From Flaccisagitta enflata (taxonomy: Eukaryota > Chaetognatha > Sagittoidea > Aphragmophora): DNA of 64,000 bases. Shown here piece after piece: positions 36,536 through 48,851 of the stretch (the first letter of the stretch is position 1; the number at the start of each line of letters is the position of its first letter). Position numbers and translations under genes: made by a program. Location: positions 93,248,001 through 93,312,000 of the forward strand of contig OZ231127.1 of NCBI GenBank assembly GCA_965153355.1. Reading direction: 5' to 3'. Below the pieces are notes generated by a model, which did not search any database, had not been told where the DNA came from, and saw only the letters and a list, made by a program, of their open reading frames with translations.

Positions 36536-37554
36536 CTCCCAGCTTTTCCAAATCATCGTTACCAAAACTACCGATGATATCCTCGGGCTAAGTGACAACG
36601 GATCATCAGCATTCCTTTCCCCGATGACAAATACCGATGAATTCCAATGAAACGCCTTTTTCGATGATGGTGATGACCGCAGCCGCGGAATCAGCTGATA
36701 TGGCGAGTCAGGTTGTCATGGACAAAGGATTCTGCAGCATTGATCGATCGAAAAATGATTCAAACCCAGATTAAAACTGATTTCTTAAGTATCAGGCATT
36801 TAAGTACATGTTGAGTAAAACATAACATTATGTTATGTTATTACGTTTCCAGCAACATTGTCACGCATAACAATTAAGAAATAAGTAGATAAGATAAGAA
36901 AATCGTCAAAACTGAAAATTTAGTTAGAGGCGGATATGGTATACTCCCAACATAGATTACAATTAAACTTATGTACCTAGACTAGTTTTGAATGAGAAAA
37001 AAAAAAGTTGTAGATAAATACTTTCCTCGATATGAAAAGATTATTTTCGTTTTGGTAATTGCAACAAAAACAACAACAATGCTATCGACGATCCCCCATT
37101 CTTTTTACATGTAATTTTATTCAAATATCACTCCACTAGCATCATTTGTTTGCCCTTCATGCACGCCCCCATTTATCTCAAATCTTGACGAGATCTTTCG
37201 TGCGCGTGAACGCCAAATGACATGATGATCAAAAAACATAATGATTTTAATTGGTACTTTTATTCTTGATGTTTTTTCCCTTCTCAATTCTTGATTTAAG
37301 GATTTAAATTCGAGGTGCAGATTGAAGCCCTTGGAAATGTCAAACATGTCGGGTTTCGCAGAGCCCCGAGTGTTCGCTCACAGTGGGGGATGAGGGGGGG
37401 GGAAGAGTTGTCGGAAGAAGGGGGGGGGGGGTAAGAAATGAAGACCCCCCGTGGGTGGCAACAGTTTTTGTTTGTCTTCCTCTGACCAAATGAACCTTCT
37501 TCAAAATTCCACTTGCTCCTTTCGTATTTTACTTTCGTCAATGAGAGAGTTTTT

Positions 37555-37723
37555 AGTCGCGGACTATCGACTCTATAAGAGGCTTTGTCCGTCCGTCGGT
37601 TGGTCGGTCGGTTGGTCGGTCGGTTGGTCGGTCCGTGGTGATCAAGTTGGAAAGTGTGAAAACGCGCATTTCCGCCCCTGCCCACCCGTCCGCGACTGGT
37701 ATTGGTCGTGTATCCGGCCTTGT
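37555..37723 (-). mobile_element. Helentron-like short element, family A
   Basis: Hairpin AGTCGCGGACTATCGACT, CTATAAGAGGC, (CGGT)n core, end TATCCGGCCTTGT; flanks T and T. Confidence 0.7.
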
Positions 37724-37771
37724 TTTTAGTGTTTTTGTATTGTTTCTTCTTTTTTTTTTTTTCGCGCGTGG

Positions 37772-37925
37772 AACAGGAGGAGGAGGAGGAGGAGGAGGAG
37801 GAAGACGAGGAGGAGGGAGGCAGGGCCACGGGCTTTTCGAGAGTTGGAGAGCTCTTGGAGAGTTTGAAAGTCTCAGAGAGCTCTCAAAGAACTCACTGAG
37901 ACTCTCTTAGCTCTCACTCCTCTCT
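37772..37925 (+). repeat. (GGA)n tract and AGAGCTCTC repeats
   Basis: A GGA run followed by many copies of the palindrome GAGAGCTCTC in both phases. Confidence 0.75.
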
Positions 37926-38012
37926 GAGAGCTCTCATTGAAGGAGGTTTTGAGAGTACTTACAAAACCATGTTTCTGCATTGCTATGGTTGAACAAAACC
38001 ATTTGCTTTTTA

Positions 38013-38206
38013 CTTGCGCGCTACGCAACTCTACACCCTGCTTTTTCTGTTTGTTGTTGCGTTAGTTGCGTTAGTGTCAGTCCATCACACTTTACTTATT
38101 TGGGTTTTTGCATTCTTTGGCCTCACTGTTCCTGCCCAAATGATCAAGTAACCTTAAAAACAGCTCCTGCCCACCCACACGCGACTGGGGTAGCTGTGTA
38201 TCCGCA
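38013..38206 (-). mobile_element. Helentron-like short element, family A (degenerate)
   Basis: GCGCTACGCAACTCTACACCCTGC at the left and CCCACACGCGACTGGGG ... TGTGTATCCG at the right. The ends are eroded. Confidence 0.45.
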
Positions 38207-38347
38207 TGTATGATAAATTGGTGTATCTGTCTATCTGTCAGTTTTTCTGTGCATGTGTTTATCTTTTCCGCCGCTGGTCGTTTGGTCATGCTTAATGCAT
38301 ATATCATTCAACTTGTTCTGTTTTTTTTTGTACCACCCATCATACAG

Positions 38348-38612
38348 TATCTCCCGATTCTCCATTTCCCTCAATCTCCCTGATACACGGTTACCTTATT
38401 TGCCTGAGGTTTTTGCAGGGGCAGTACTAGATAAATTTTACCAAGCATTCAGGTAGGGGTATTGTTGCAGAAAGTGTCCCAAGAAAAAGAAGAAGAGTAA
38501 AAAGAAGAAGAAGAAGAGGAGTAATAATAATAAGAAGAAGAGTAAGAAGAAGAGGAGTAAGAAGAAGAAGAAGAAAGAGAAGAAGAAGAAGAAAAAGAAG
38601 ACGAAGATGAAG

Positions 38613-38644
<32 letters not shown>

Positions 38645-41600
38645 TGATTTTTTGTGTTTGAAATATTCTATGATGATGTAACTAAAAAAGTAATAGAGAT
38701 AATTGAATTCTTAAAGAAGTTCCTGAGAGAAAACGTCGATGCATTTTATGATGTGTAACTCCCAGGATTTTTTAACAAAAATTTGATCCTCGGACCAAGT
38801 ATGGAACTAGATGTCATCATATTCAATTTGCCTCTTTACAAAAAATTGTCATTTGGACTGTTTTCCTTTAAATTGCTCTCATTTCTAAACAAATTGAGCT
38901 ACAGATACCAGATTGATTTCCAATGGAAGGTATTTTGAAGTAGTTTTTGGGAAAGCTTCAGTTGAAATGTTTTTTTGAAATTTTAGATAGATTCATGAAC
39001 TGTGAATCAACTTTTCATAAAAATTTTTATCCAGAAACCAATTTTTTTCAAGTTCCATGTGATGTATTATTAAAGAAAAGTTTTCCTCTTTGTTTTTCTT
39101 AAAACAGTTGTGAATTAGCTTTAATTTGAGACCAATCTGGTACTTTTAGCTCAATTCGTTTAGAAATAAGAGCAACTTAAAGAAAAACTGTTCAGCAAAA
39201 AACTTAAAATTTTAATGTTTTTTGCTGATTTTGATCAATATTTCCTCATTTGTCAAAAAGTATAGATTTTTTTTAAAAAGTCCTAAGAGTTGAACTTCAT
39301 GAAATGCATCATTACTAGCTCTTAAGAACATTTTACAGAATTGAATTCTCTTTGTTACTTTTGGTGTAATGTTGTCATCAGGAAAAAAGTTGAAGTCAGT
39401 CTTCGACTTTTTGACATATTCAAGAGAAACAGGGTTTTCATTTTCTTATTAGGAAGTTGCGGGTCTCTTTGGGCTGATTGCACCCTCGGACAAAATTGAA
39501 AGGGTAAGTAAATTTGATAATTCTCTTTCATTTGGCGCCAAGCAGAATGCTCTACGACAAATATTTTTCGCGCTATGAATTTTTAAAGATTTATTTACGA
39601 AAATAGCGAATTGAATTTTTTCCGATTTTTTATAATTTTGAGTAGGATCAAAAAAGGAGTGTATCTATGTTTGTTTGAGCGTGCAAATACAACAAAACAT
39701 GTTTATGAACATTGCTGCTCATCTGTGAGGAGAATTCTAGCCCATTTACTTCATTTAGCTCAGTTTCTTTTTTTTTTATCTAAATGTGATAAATGAATAG
39801 ATATTTTGATACATGTTTAAGAAAGCAGATACAAAAAGCATATCGGTGAGCATAACTGCTCATCTGTGAGGGTGTTTTTAAGCATTTTAGCTCACTTAGC
39901 TTATTTAACTCAGTCTTTTTTTTTCTGATTTTTAATGGGATAAATAAGTGTTCTGATGGGAGCATGTAAATACAAGAAAGCATATCAGTGAGCATAGCCG
40001 ATTGTCTGGTTGAGTGATTTCGAGCATTTTAGCTCATCTAGCTCAGTCTTTTTTTTCTCTGATTTTCAGTGAAATCAATACATACAATTGCTCTTGATTT
40101 GATCTAATCGAAAAAAAGATTTGCAGTGACTAAAGATAAAAGCTTGGTGAAAAGAGACCAACGCTTACAACTTTTTTTTTCACGGCGACAGCCGCCATTA
40201 TTGGTAGAATATTTCAGATATGAAAAATCATACTGTAAGAGCTTAAGAAGTAAGAGCTCCAAAGGCTCTTGTCCTTATTTTAGATATTGTTGAGTAGTAA
40301 TGTTGTCCAACTTTCATATTATTCAGTATCTTGGTATGGAATGCCGGCGGTCCCGTATGGTTGATCCTCGATTCTTGCCTCTAAAGGTATGGTTTTTACG
40401 ACATTGCCTCTGGTAAATAGCTTATCTTTTGGTAACTAGTTTATCCCAAGGTGATGATATTTTTAACATTTGGAGTGAAATACTACAGAAATTTTGAATT
40501 CAAGATCTTGGGGTTGACATAGGATTTTTGAGAGGGTTGTTTCAGGAGAAAGAGAGTTTGAGTTTCTTGCTATCTTTGGTATATGAGGAGTATAAGGTGC
40601 CCAGATGGGTATGGTCTCTTCATGTGGTCGCTATATTTATCAAGTGTTTTCTTGTTGTCTGCATATCTCATGTATAGAAAGAAATTGGTTACCCTTTTCT
40701 AAATTTTTCATAACTTTTAACAAGTCCTATGATAATTTCTGAAGAGGTAATGTTTTTTTCAGAAATTTAAATGATAGTTGTGATGGGTCTGGATTAAACA
40801 CCAGTAAGAGCTCCAAAGGCTCTTGTCCTTATTTTAAATATTGTTGAGTAGTAATGTTGTCCAACTTTCAAAAGTCCTTAGATAATCAGCATTGGTACTG
40901 GCCAATTGACCAACAGATGGCCAACCCATTGACTGATGAACAAACAATTTTGTGTTGACCTATTTTTTCCCACACTTGTTCCCTTACGCTTTTGACTACC
41001 ATTAATTGATACTTTAGGTTGGGTTTCTTTTTGGGCAGCGGCCCCGAAGGGGACGAAGTCCTGAAGAACACAGGGGGAATTTTGTTCGTTCGTACGTGCA
41101 TCCCCCTAGGCCCTTTCACACCCAAAATCCGCTTTCTCAGGCCTGAAATCTACCCTCTCAGGCCTAAAATCTGCCCTCACAGGCCTTGAATCTGCTCTTT
41201 CAGGGCTGAAATTTGCCCTCTTAGACCCAAAATCTGGCCTCTAAGCCCTAAACCTGCCCTCACAGATTCAAGGCCTGAGAGGGCAGATTTTAGGCTTGAG
41301 AGGGCAGATTTCCGGCCTGAGAGGGAGGATTTCAGGCCTGAGAGGGCCTAGGGGGGGACGGAGGTTTTGTGGATGTTTTGAAATTTGATTCTCATGGTCC
41401 ATAGAAAGCAAAAAATCATGTTTTGGATAAAATTTAGCCTACTCCAAACATCACCTCATCATTAGATTGGGGTCAATATGGGCATTTGAATGAAACATTA
41501 TTTCCAAGCACTTTTCATGTTCCTTTCGCATATTAAGAGCCTAATCTCTTTGGAAAATTGATTTGAACTTGATCTAGACACTCCGTCATTGAGAAATGTG

Positions 41601-42186
41601 ATTTTGAAGAGAAAAGAAAAATAATTCCTATTTCATAAACTATTTAAATCTTGATAAAACTATTTAAATCTTGATAAAATCATAACTACTCTTTGAATTG
41701 GTCAAAAAATGTGGGATTGGTCTCATTCCACGGCGATTTTTTAGTTCTTGCCTTGTCAAAAATTTCAGCTTAATCGGCCAAGTGGTTATTGAGAAAATTG
41801 ATTTTCTTTTTCAAAAAATGCCCAATAATTTTTTAGTCGCGTGCACGCGACTCTGCACCCTGCTTTGTCAGCCGGTCGGTTGGTTGATCGGTCACACTTT
41901 ACTTTTTTATGATTTTCATTTTTGGACCTCACTGCTCCTGCCCAAATGGTCTAATGACCTCAAATATGGCCCCTGCCCACCCGCAAGTGTAATGCATCGG
42001 GGTCAAAAAGCCGTGTGGCGAGCCGCAGTGACCAGTAAAGGACTTCCCACCTTGAGACCCACCAGCAAGTCAAAATTGCCACTAAATTAGATCTTCATGA
42101 GATCATCACTTCTCTTCCAATCCCAGAAAGTTTCGGGATTGGTCTCATTCAAAAGTAGTTTGAAGTTGTTGTTGTTTTTGTTGATT

Positions 42187-42225
<39 letters not shown>

Positions 42226-42548
42226 TTGTTGCTGTACTAATGTATTTATTGTTGTTGCTATTGTAGTTACAGATGAAGTTGTTCATGCTGTTGCTGCCGC
42301 TCAAGCCGCTTCTGTTGGCACCACTGTTGCTGTTATTGTCAGCCCTGATTTTAGAGTGGGCCCGCGGGCCCGAGGCCCGCATTTTTGTTGTCGGGCCCGC
42401 TAGTTTTTCCCTCTGCGGGCCCGACGGGCCCGCTCTCATGTTTGGCTCATCATTCTTCAATAATGCCCAAGTGGTATACTGATTTTTTTGTATCACTTAT
42501 ATTTCCTTCTTCTTTTTTTCTTTCTTTCTTTCTTTCTTTTTTTCTTTG

Positions 42549-42580
<32 letters not shown>

Positions 42581-42928
42581 TTCCTTTTTTTGTTTCTTTT
42601 TTTTCCAATCTTTTTTTCTCTTTTTTTTTCTTTTTTGATTGTTTCTTTCATTTTTTCTCTCTTCTTTTTCAATTTTTTTTTCGTTTTTCTTTACCCAGAA
42701 AAATCAATTTTTTGTCAGCAACCTGGCTGAAAACAGCAGGACTTCCATGCTTAGTTGTCAAACCGTTTGTGCGCTCATCTGCCCCCCCCCCCCTTCTATC
42801 AAACCTTTTTGGCTTCAAATCAAGCCCCCCAGGTTAGGCATTGCGGAATACATTTTGCCTTTAAGTAACTGTTTTTTTCTTTCTTCTTTCTTCCTTCCCC
42901 TGTTTCCCTTTTTCTTTCATTTTTCTTT

Positions 42929-42976
<48 letters not shown>

Positions 42977-43331
42977 TCCTTTTCTCTCGTGATCTCTCTC
43001 TCTCTCTCTCATCTTGTCGGGCCCGCTGTTTTCCAGTCTCACGTGATGAGCGGCCCGACTGGCCCGCTCAAAAAAATCACTAAGATCAGGGCTGGTTATT
43101 GTTGTTGTTGTTGTTGTAGTTGTTGTCGCTGCTGTTGTTGTTGCTGTATTTATTGTGTTGCTGGTGTTGCTGGTGTTGTTGATTGCTTAGTTAAATTTTC
43201 AAGCCAGCCTTCTTCCAAACATTGGCAAGCTCTCTGAAAACCGGACAAACATTGGCAAAGACCCCACTTGGACATTCCTATTGGTTTGACAGTTTGTCTG
43301 TTGGTTGGTCAGTAACATTTTTTATGGTCCC

Positions 43332-43407
<76 letters not shown>

Positions 43408-43778
43408 CTTGAATTGCGAGCGGTTTTTGCATTACTGCCCCTGCTCTACCTTCTGCGACTGTCCTGCCGTGTATCCGGCCTTGTTGTCATTTTTTACTTG
43501 ATTCCCTTCTCATTGCGATGTATTCCTTCTTTCATTTCTCTCTTCTTTCATTTCATTTCCCGTCCATCTTCCTGGATGCCTGCTTTCCCACGAACTGGGC
43601 CTTGGAAAACGGTTCAGGCGCACCAAAAAGGTTGTGTGGGCGCTGAGAAGGCGTCATGGTTTTGCATTGGCTAAAATAAACGAACAAGAAATATAAAGGA
43701 AACTCATAAAACGGACCTGACACATGAATGATGCCCAGGCCGATCAACGCCAGCACTCACAGACACACAGACACCCAG

Positions 43779-43824
<46 letters not shown>

Positions 43825-45428
43825 GCAAACATACAAACATTATACAATTCATGATAATCACATCATTGTATCATCTTATCATAAAATATTATTACGAATT
43901 TAAGCTGATATAATCTGAAAATTTGACAAAACCGTTTGTATCGGGCTCATAGTTTTTTGGTCCAGCTCTGTCAAAATGTGGGGAGCAAGCCCAACTGGCT
44001 TTTCCAAAAAGATCAATAAAATCAGGCCTACAGTTATGACTGAAATTATCTGGATTAACGGTTGAACCCCGCTCTAACGGACCCGCCAGCAACGCAATTC
44101 CGCCTTATATAGATGAAAATTCATAGTCCCTTTAGCTAGTTATCTTTTATTCCCTATGTTGGCATTAACAGAGTTCCATCTCTTACAGATAAAACTTGTT
44201 GGTCCCTTGAAATCCGTCGGAGCAGTGTTTAACTGTACATTTCACTAGACAGGTGCAGCGAAACAGAAAGCCATATGTATGGGGGTACTGATACAAAAAT
44301 AAACAAAAAATGCAAAACATGCTCTGCCCACCAATTGATCGACAGACAGACAAACAGATCATCTCTCGGTCAGACAAACCAACCATCGGTTGGTTGTAGT
44401 GTTCCAGACTGCCAGCCAAACACTGTCAACGCAAGTTGCAAGAGTAATTGTGATATTTGCTGAAATTGTATGAAATTTAATCAAATTTTGAAAGATTTCT
44501 TTTAAATTATTATTCTTAAAACCAAATTTCTCAAAAACCGCTCAGCCGATTGAGCTGAAATTTTGTATGAAGAAAATACTAAAAAAAAATGTCAAATGAG
44601 ACCAATCCCCAAGTTTTTGACCTATTATAAGAGAAGTTTTGATTTTCTAAAGATTTAAGTATTTCATCATAAAAGATAATTTGTTCTTTTTAGTCGCGTA
44701 CACGCGACTCTACACCCTGCTTTGTCGCTCGGTCGGTTGGTCACACTTTACTTTTTTTATTATATTTATTTTTGGACCTCGCTGCTCCTGCCCAAATGGT
44801 CTAGTGACCTCAATTATGGCCCCTGCCCACCCGCACGCGACTTCGGTAGCCGTGTATCCGGCCTTGTTTCTTTAAAATCACATCTTTCAATGACGGAGTG
44901 TCAAGATCAAGTCCAAATCAATTTTGCAAGTAGAATGAGCTCTAATTATGCAATTGGAACATGAAAAGTGCTTGGAAATAATTTGTTTTTCGAATGCCCA
45001 TATTGAGCTCGTCCTACTCATCATGGTTCTGTCCTGAATTTGCTGCATGATCTCATATTTTGGAGGAAAAGGAGGAGGACTTGGAGGACCTCCTTTAGAC
45101 CAAAGAGACTGCGCTGGAGGAGGAGAATGATTTTGATGATGGTAGAAGCGACAAAATCATACATATGGTTTGGTGGTACCTACGAAGCTCTCAATCACCC
45201 CAAAAGTAGCTCTCGAAACCCCTGTGGCCCTAATTGGGAGGAGGAGGAGGAGTAAGACGAGGAGGAGGAGGAGGAGGAGGAGGAGGAGGAGGATGCTATC
45301 AAATACAGGAAGTGAAACGGCATTTCCTTCAATTTTGAAATATTCATTCCAGGTTGCCTGATTTGCCCAATCTTACCCGTCCAGATGAATTTTCCGGGCG
45401 CATTGGCGCATCGATAAAACGTCGTTAA
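38348..45428 (+). CDS. Possible two-exon gene fragment (hypothetical)
   Basis: Exon 38348-38452 (after CATCATACAG; reads ISRFSISLNLPDTRLPYLPE ..., ending TTCAG|GTAGGG) and exon 45353-45428 (after TTCATTCCAG; RLPDLPNLTRPDEFSGRIG, then a stop) agree in phase 2. They are separated by 6.9 kb of transposon-rich DNA. The peptide looks protein-like but no family is recognised and no upstream exon was found. It could be the 3' end of a gene or chance. Confidence 0.22.
38493..38642 (+). repeat. (AAG)n microsatellite
   Basis: AAG/GAA run with AGT and ATA interruptions. Confidence 0.95.
38670..39378. mobile_element. Long inverted-repeat element
   Basis: The ends GATGATGTAACTAAAAAAGT and ACTTTTGGTGTAATGTTGTC are inverted. 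Inner inverted pairs include TTCTAAACAAATTGAGCTA / TAGCTCAATTCGTTTAGAA. No ORF. Confidence 0.65.
39379..40205 (+). repeat. Dispersed ~0.8-1 kb repeat, copy 2
   Basis: Direct-orientation match to 1106-2127; it lacks the family C insertion and so supplies that element's empty site. Confidence 0.8.
40240..40870 (+). repeat. ~70-bp direct repeat pair
   Basis: TAAGAGCTCCAAAGGCTCTT ... AATGTTGTCCAACTTTCA occurs at 40240-40312 and again at 40801-40870. The DNA between includes the dispersed block at 40320-40415. Confidence 0.75.
41033..41362 (+). mobile_element. Foldback cassette element, copy 2 (right end lost)
   Basis: GGGCAGCGGCCCCGAAGGGG, then CAGGCCTGAAATCTGCCCTC-type units that reverse direction near 41270. 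No distal GCCGCTGCCC end is seen. Confidence 0.6.
41390..41830. repeat. Arm 1 of a dispersed inverted pair
   Basis: Matches 44500-45020 in opposite orientation (CACTCCGTCATTGAGAAATG / CTTTCAATGACGGAGTG; AAAAATTTCAGCTTAATCGGC / GCCGATTGAGCTGAAATTTT). Confidence 0.7.
41835..41990 (-). mobile_element. Helentron-like short element, family A (right end diverged)
   Basis: Hairpin AGTCGCGTGCACGCGACT, CTGCACCCTGCTTTGTC, (CGGT)n core; fades after GCCCACCCGCAAG. Confidence 0.6.
42160..42235 (+). repeat. (TTG)n microsatellite
   Basis: GTT run. Confidence 0.95.
42337..43095. repeat. GGGCCCG-rich inverted blocks flanking (TTTC)n
   Basis: GGGCCCGCGGGCCCGAGGCC near 42360 and GTCGGGCCCGCT / ATCAGGGCTG near 43018-43092 in opposite orientation, with TTTC tracts at 42500-42680 and 42920-42985 between. 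Similar GCTCGTTCAAAAAATC blocks recur at 12575-12650 and 43945-44030. Probably an inverted-repeat element family. Confidence 0.45.
43335..43404 (+). repeat. (CT)n microsatellite
   Basis: A pure CT run, followed directly by a partial family A end (43405-43484, ending GTATCCGGCCTTGT). Confidence 0.95.
43772..43822 (+). repeat. (CA)n microsatellite
   Basis: CA run. Confidence 0.95.
44500..45020. repeat. Arm 2 of the dispersed inverted pair
   Basis: Inverse of 41390-41830, interrupted by the family A element at 44692-44867. Confidence 0.7.
44692..44867 (-). mobile_element. Helentron-like short element, family A
   Basis: Hairpin AGTCGCGTACACGCGACT, (GGTT) core, end GTGTATCCGGCCTTGT. Arm 1 supplies the uninterrupted sequence; the junction is T and T. 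Confidence 0.7.
45238..45292 (+). repeat. (GGA)n microsatellite
   Basis: AGG run. Confidence 0.95.
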
Positions 45429-45597
45429 AATTACGCAAATTACCCGATGCTAATGCCTTTATCCATATGACCTCTTATTCCTTCAAGCCATTTTGATTGT
45501 CATTTATTCGTTGATTCAATCATTCTATCATTCATTCACACATTCTTAATAATGAGCGAGGCGAACATATTGGCCATAATTTGGCTTCGTTTTCCAC

Positions 45598-45602
<5 letters not shown>

Positions 45603-45661
<59 letters not shown>
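45603..45661 (+). repeat. (CT)n microsatellite
   Basis: A pure CT run. The ~440 bp that follow hold no recognised feature. Confidence 0.95.
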
Positions 45662-45663
<2 letters not shown>

Positions 45664-46103
45664 CTTTATATCCCTCTCTTTCGTCACAGACAAGGAACAA
45701 AGAGATAAATATCCCCTAGACGATCAGTTTTGTTTTTTTGTTTATTCTTTTTTTTTTTAACCTTTTTAGTCCCCCCGGTTTTTTTTTTCAAGGTGAACCT
45801 CTATCGAGCTATCTAAACACTTTTTTCCCCTTGAAAGAAAAAAGGTAAGCAAGAGGAAGTGAAAAAGTCTGACCCTTTGCAGGTCCCCTCTCTCTCTCTT
45901 TTTAGGCTTTCCCGACGTGGGAAAGGATAGTCTGGATGGCCGGGGAGTCTCTAAGGATAGTCTTAAAAGACAGTCCAGATAGTCTTTAGAGTCTCAAGAA
46001 AAGTTTTCTTGGCATCTCCATGACGTCAAATGAAAACAAATTCTCAAAGGGGGGAGAATTGATGAAAACAAGGCCATACTTGACTCTAAATCTTGGTGAA
46101 GTG

Positions 46104-46414
46104 CAGTCAGTGGACAAAACACTAAAGGTATATATATCATACCACTGGCTTCGATCCAACATACTGCTCAAAAACAAAATATTGTTTGCAACAATCAGTT
46201 GCTCAAGTTACGGCCGGCTGTAACAAACAAAATATTATATTCAATAATGGGTTGTTAGAATTACAGCCGGCTGTAATGCTACAATTTTGTAACATTACAG
46301 CCGGGTGTTATTCAAACCACTAGTTGTTGCATACAACATTTTGTTTACTATCAGCATGTTGGATCAAAACCAACGGTATGATATATACACCTATTATGTT
46401 TTGTCCGCTGACTG
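46104..46414. mobile_element. Inverted-repeat MITE, ~310 bp
   Basis: The ends CAGTCAGTGGACAAAACA and TGTTTTGTCCGCTGACTG are inverted. Next to them GGTATATATATCATACC pairs with GGTATGATATATACACC. The centre has three GCCGGCTGTAA-type units. No ORF. Confidence 0.75.
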
Positions 46415-46776
46415 AGTGAGCGAAAGGATTTTAGAAACTTAAAAAAAATTGAAAAGATTTTAGAAACTTAAAAAAAATTGAAAAGATTAGTTGAAAGGTA
46501 TGATCAGGTTTGGCGCGAGATTAAAACAGATGTACCGGGGAAAGGACAGCTGATGCTGATTTCATACGAATTTCTTGAAAATACAGATTCACTAAATCAT
46601 ATTATTTCTTTGTGTTTAAAACGCATGAGTATGATGTAAGTTCAAGAATAACCTTGCACTGACGAACTCGTTTCATAGAATTGCGTGAAACTAAATAAAA
46701 GGACAGGGAGACAACAGGCCTGAGCGTAACACCGGAAAAATGAATTCGGAAGGAAAAAAAAGATCAGAAAAAAAGA

Positions 46777-46940
<164 letters not shown>

Positions 46941-46992
46941 GACCTCGCTCAATGAGATTGGTATTGGTGCTCGAGCATGCTCCTTTCACAAA

Positions 46993-47117
46993 ACAAGGCC
47001 AAGTAGGCCAATAAGGTGCGACGTGTTGGTCGTCGAACGAATGCGTTACAGACCAACCGACCAAGCGACCAACCAACCGACGGACAGAACCAGTTATAGA
47101 GGTGCTTTGTCGCACCT
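46993..47117 (+). mobile_element. Helentron-like short element, family B
   Basis: Starts ACAAGGCCAAGTAGGCC, has an (ACCA/ACCG)n core, and ends with hairpin AGGTGCTTTGTCGCACCT. It is the reverse orientation of the 5287-5416 copy. Confidence 0.65.
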
Positions 47118-47466
47118 AAAAATGGCCAACACGTTACTACTACTAGTTCATGCCATTTATTACAACGAATGTTACAAAGCTAGGGCGGCCGTTGGAGATG
47201 GACAGAATGATAGGTCGATTTTTATCGATAATTAGATGGGTTTCTTACGTTGTCTCTTGCAGAGATAGAAGGGCACAATCGATAGATCAGTAATTAGATA
47301 GATAGATACATAGGTAGATTGATAGATAGAGTGCTATTCACCTTAGCCTATAAGGTGATTTGGGAAAAAATTTCTAAGACGATACAGATCTTTTGTTTCC
47401 TTCGGGTCTCCCCGCTTGGGCGAAGCTTTAATTCAAGAAGATTTGGGTTGAAATGTATAAAACCCA

Positions 47467-47562
47467 GCCCTCACCTAGCCCTAACGCTAGCCATAACCCT
47501 AACCCTAACCCTAAAAACACCCCCGACCCCAACCTTAACCCTATCCCTACCCCTAACCCTAA
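47467..47562 (+). repeat. Interstitial telomere-like (CCCTAA)n
   Basis: Imperfect CCCTAA hexamers, with up to three perfect units in a row near 47495-47513 and 47550-47562. Confidence 0.8.
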
Positions 47563-47956
47563 ATAAAAAAAACGCTTAGAAAGTCAGTAAAACAAAGACA
47601 TCACCGACTTCGAAAACAGTACCGTGATGTGTTCTGCGCAAATGTGCGAAAGTCAAATTCCACTTTATTCAGTGAAGAATCTTCACTCGTACAAATTCGA
47701 CGCAACCGCAGTACCTTACACATCGTAAGACCGCGCAAAACAGAACCATATCCAATTCCAACCGTGCAGTTTTACCTCAGCGAAAAAACAAACATCAACA
47801 AAGCTCCTCTACTTTCGCCCTCTATCGACGAGTGAACAAGACGAAACATTTCCGTCAACAAAAAGTCGAAACGAAGAAAACCTTTTCGCTTTAAAAAGAT
47901 TCAACTCTCAAGAATCGCAGGTATTCTACGTTGAGGCGACTCGTTCTTTAGTTTTT

Positions 47957-48087
47957 AGTCGCGGACACGCGACTCTACACCTTGCCGTGTCGGTCCGTCC
48001 GTCCGTCGGTCCGTCACATTTCTAAATTCCGAGCGGTTTTTGCATTACTGCTCCTGCCCAACCGTCCGCGACTGGATTGCCGTGTAT
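47957..48087 (-). mobile_element. Helentron-like short element, family A
   Basis: Hairpin AGTCGCGGACACGCGACT, (CCGT)n core, end GTGTATCCGGCCTTGT, then T. The 840 bp before it hold only telomere-like repeats and no gene. Confidence 0.7.
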
Positions 48088-48426
48088 CCGGCCTTGTTAT
48101 ACGGGAAATGAACTAGGGATGTGTTTGGGGATGGGGATAGGGATATGGCTAGCGCTAGGGGTGCGTTAGATATACTCCAGCTCGATCTCGAGTCTACTTC
48201 GATTAAAACTTTGCCCTGGCGAGATTTTGAAAAAAAAATGCTTTGGGTGGTGAGAGGCAATAATGTGGGTGGCCAGGGCAATACGTGGGTGGGCCGTCGC
48301 TGTCATGTGTTTGGGCGTCATTTTAACAGTTGCGTCACGGACCTTCCTTCCTACTTGCCAAGGAACACACCCTCGTACCAATCGACTAAAATTGACGAAC
48401 CGTTTCTGAAACGCATCACTTTCAGG

Positions 48427-48812
48427 ATGACGTCACCGTTGCCCGTCGTGGTCTTTACGCTCGCCGCATTCGTTGCGACTTCAACCACGAAAGATGCCGT
48501 CAAGAACGCGAACATCGATTTGGCGGAAGAACTACGAAAGGCACGTCAAGATTCAGCGACGGCACGTCAAGAATCGGCAAAGTTACGTCAAGATCTGGAA
48601 AAGTCCCGAGAAGAGACGAAGGAGATCATCGCCAGAGAGAATGCGCAGTTGCGAGCCGACGCCGACAAGTTGAAACGGGACGCCGACAAGTTGCGGGGAG
48701 AAGATGACAAGATTAAAAGGGAAGCTGACAAGATGAAGAAAGAAGCCGACAACATAAAGAAGGAAGCGGAAATTTTAAGAAAAGCAAACAGGAAACTGCG
48801 CAGGCGAGTAAC

Positions 48813-48851
<39 letters not shown>

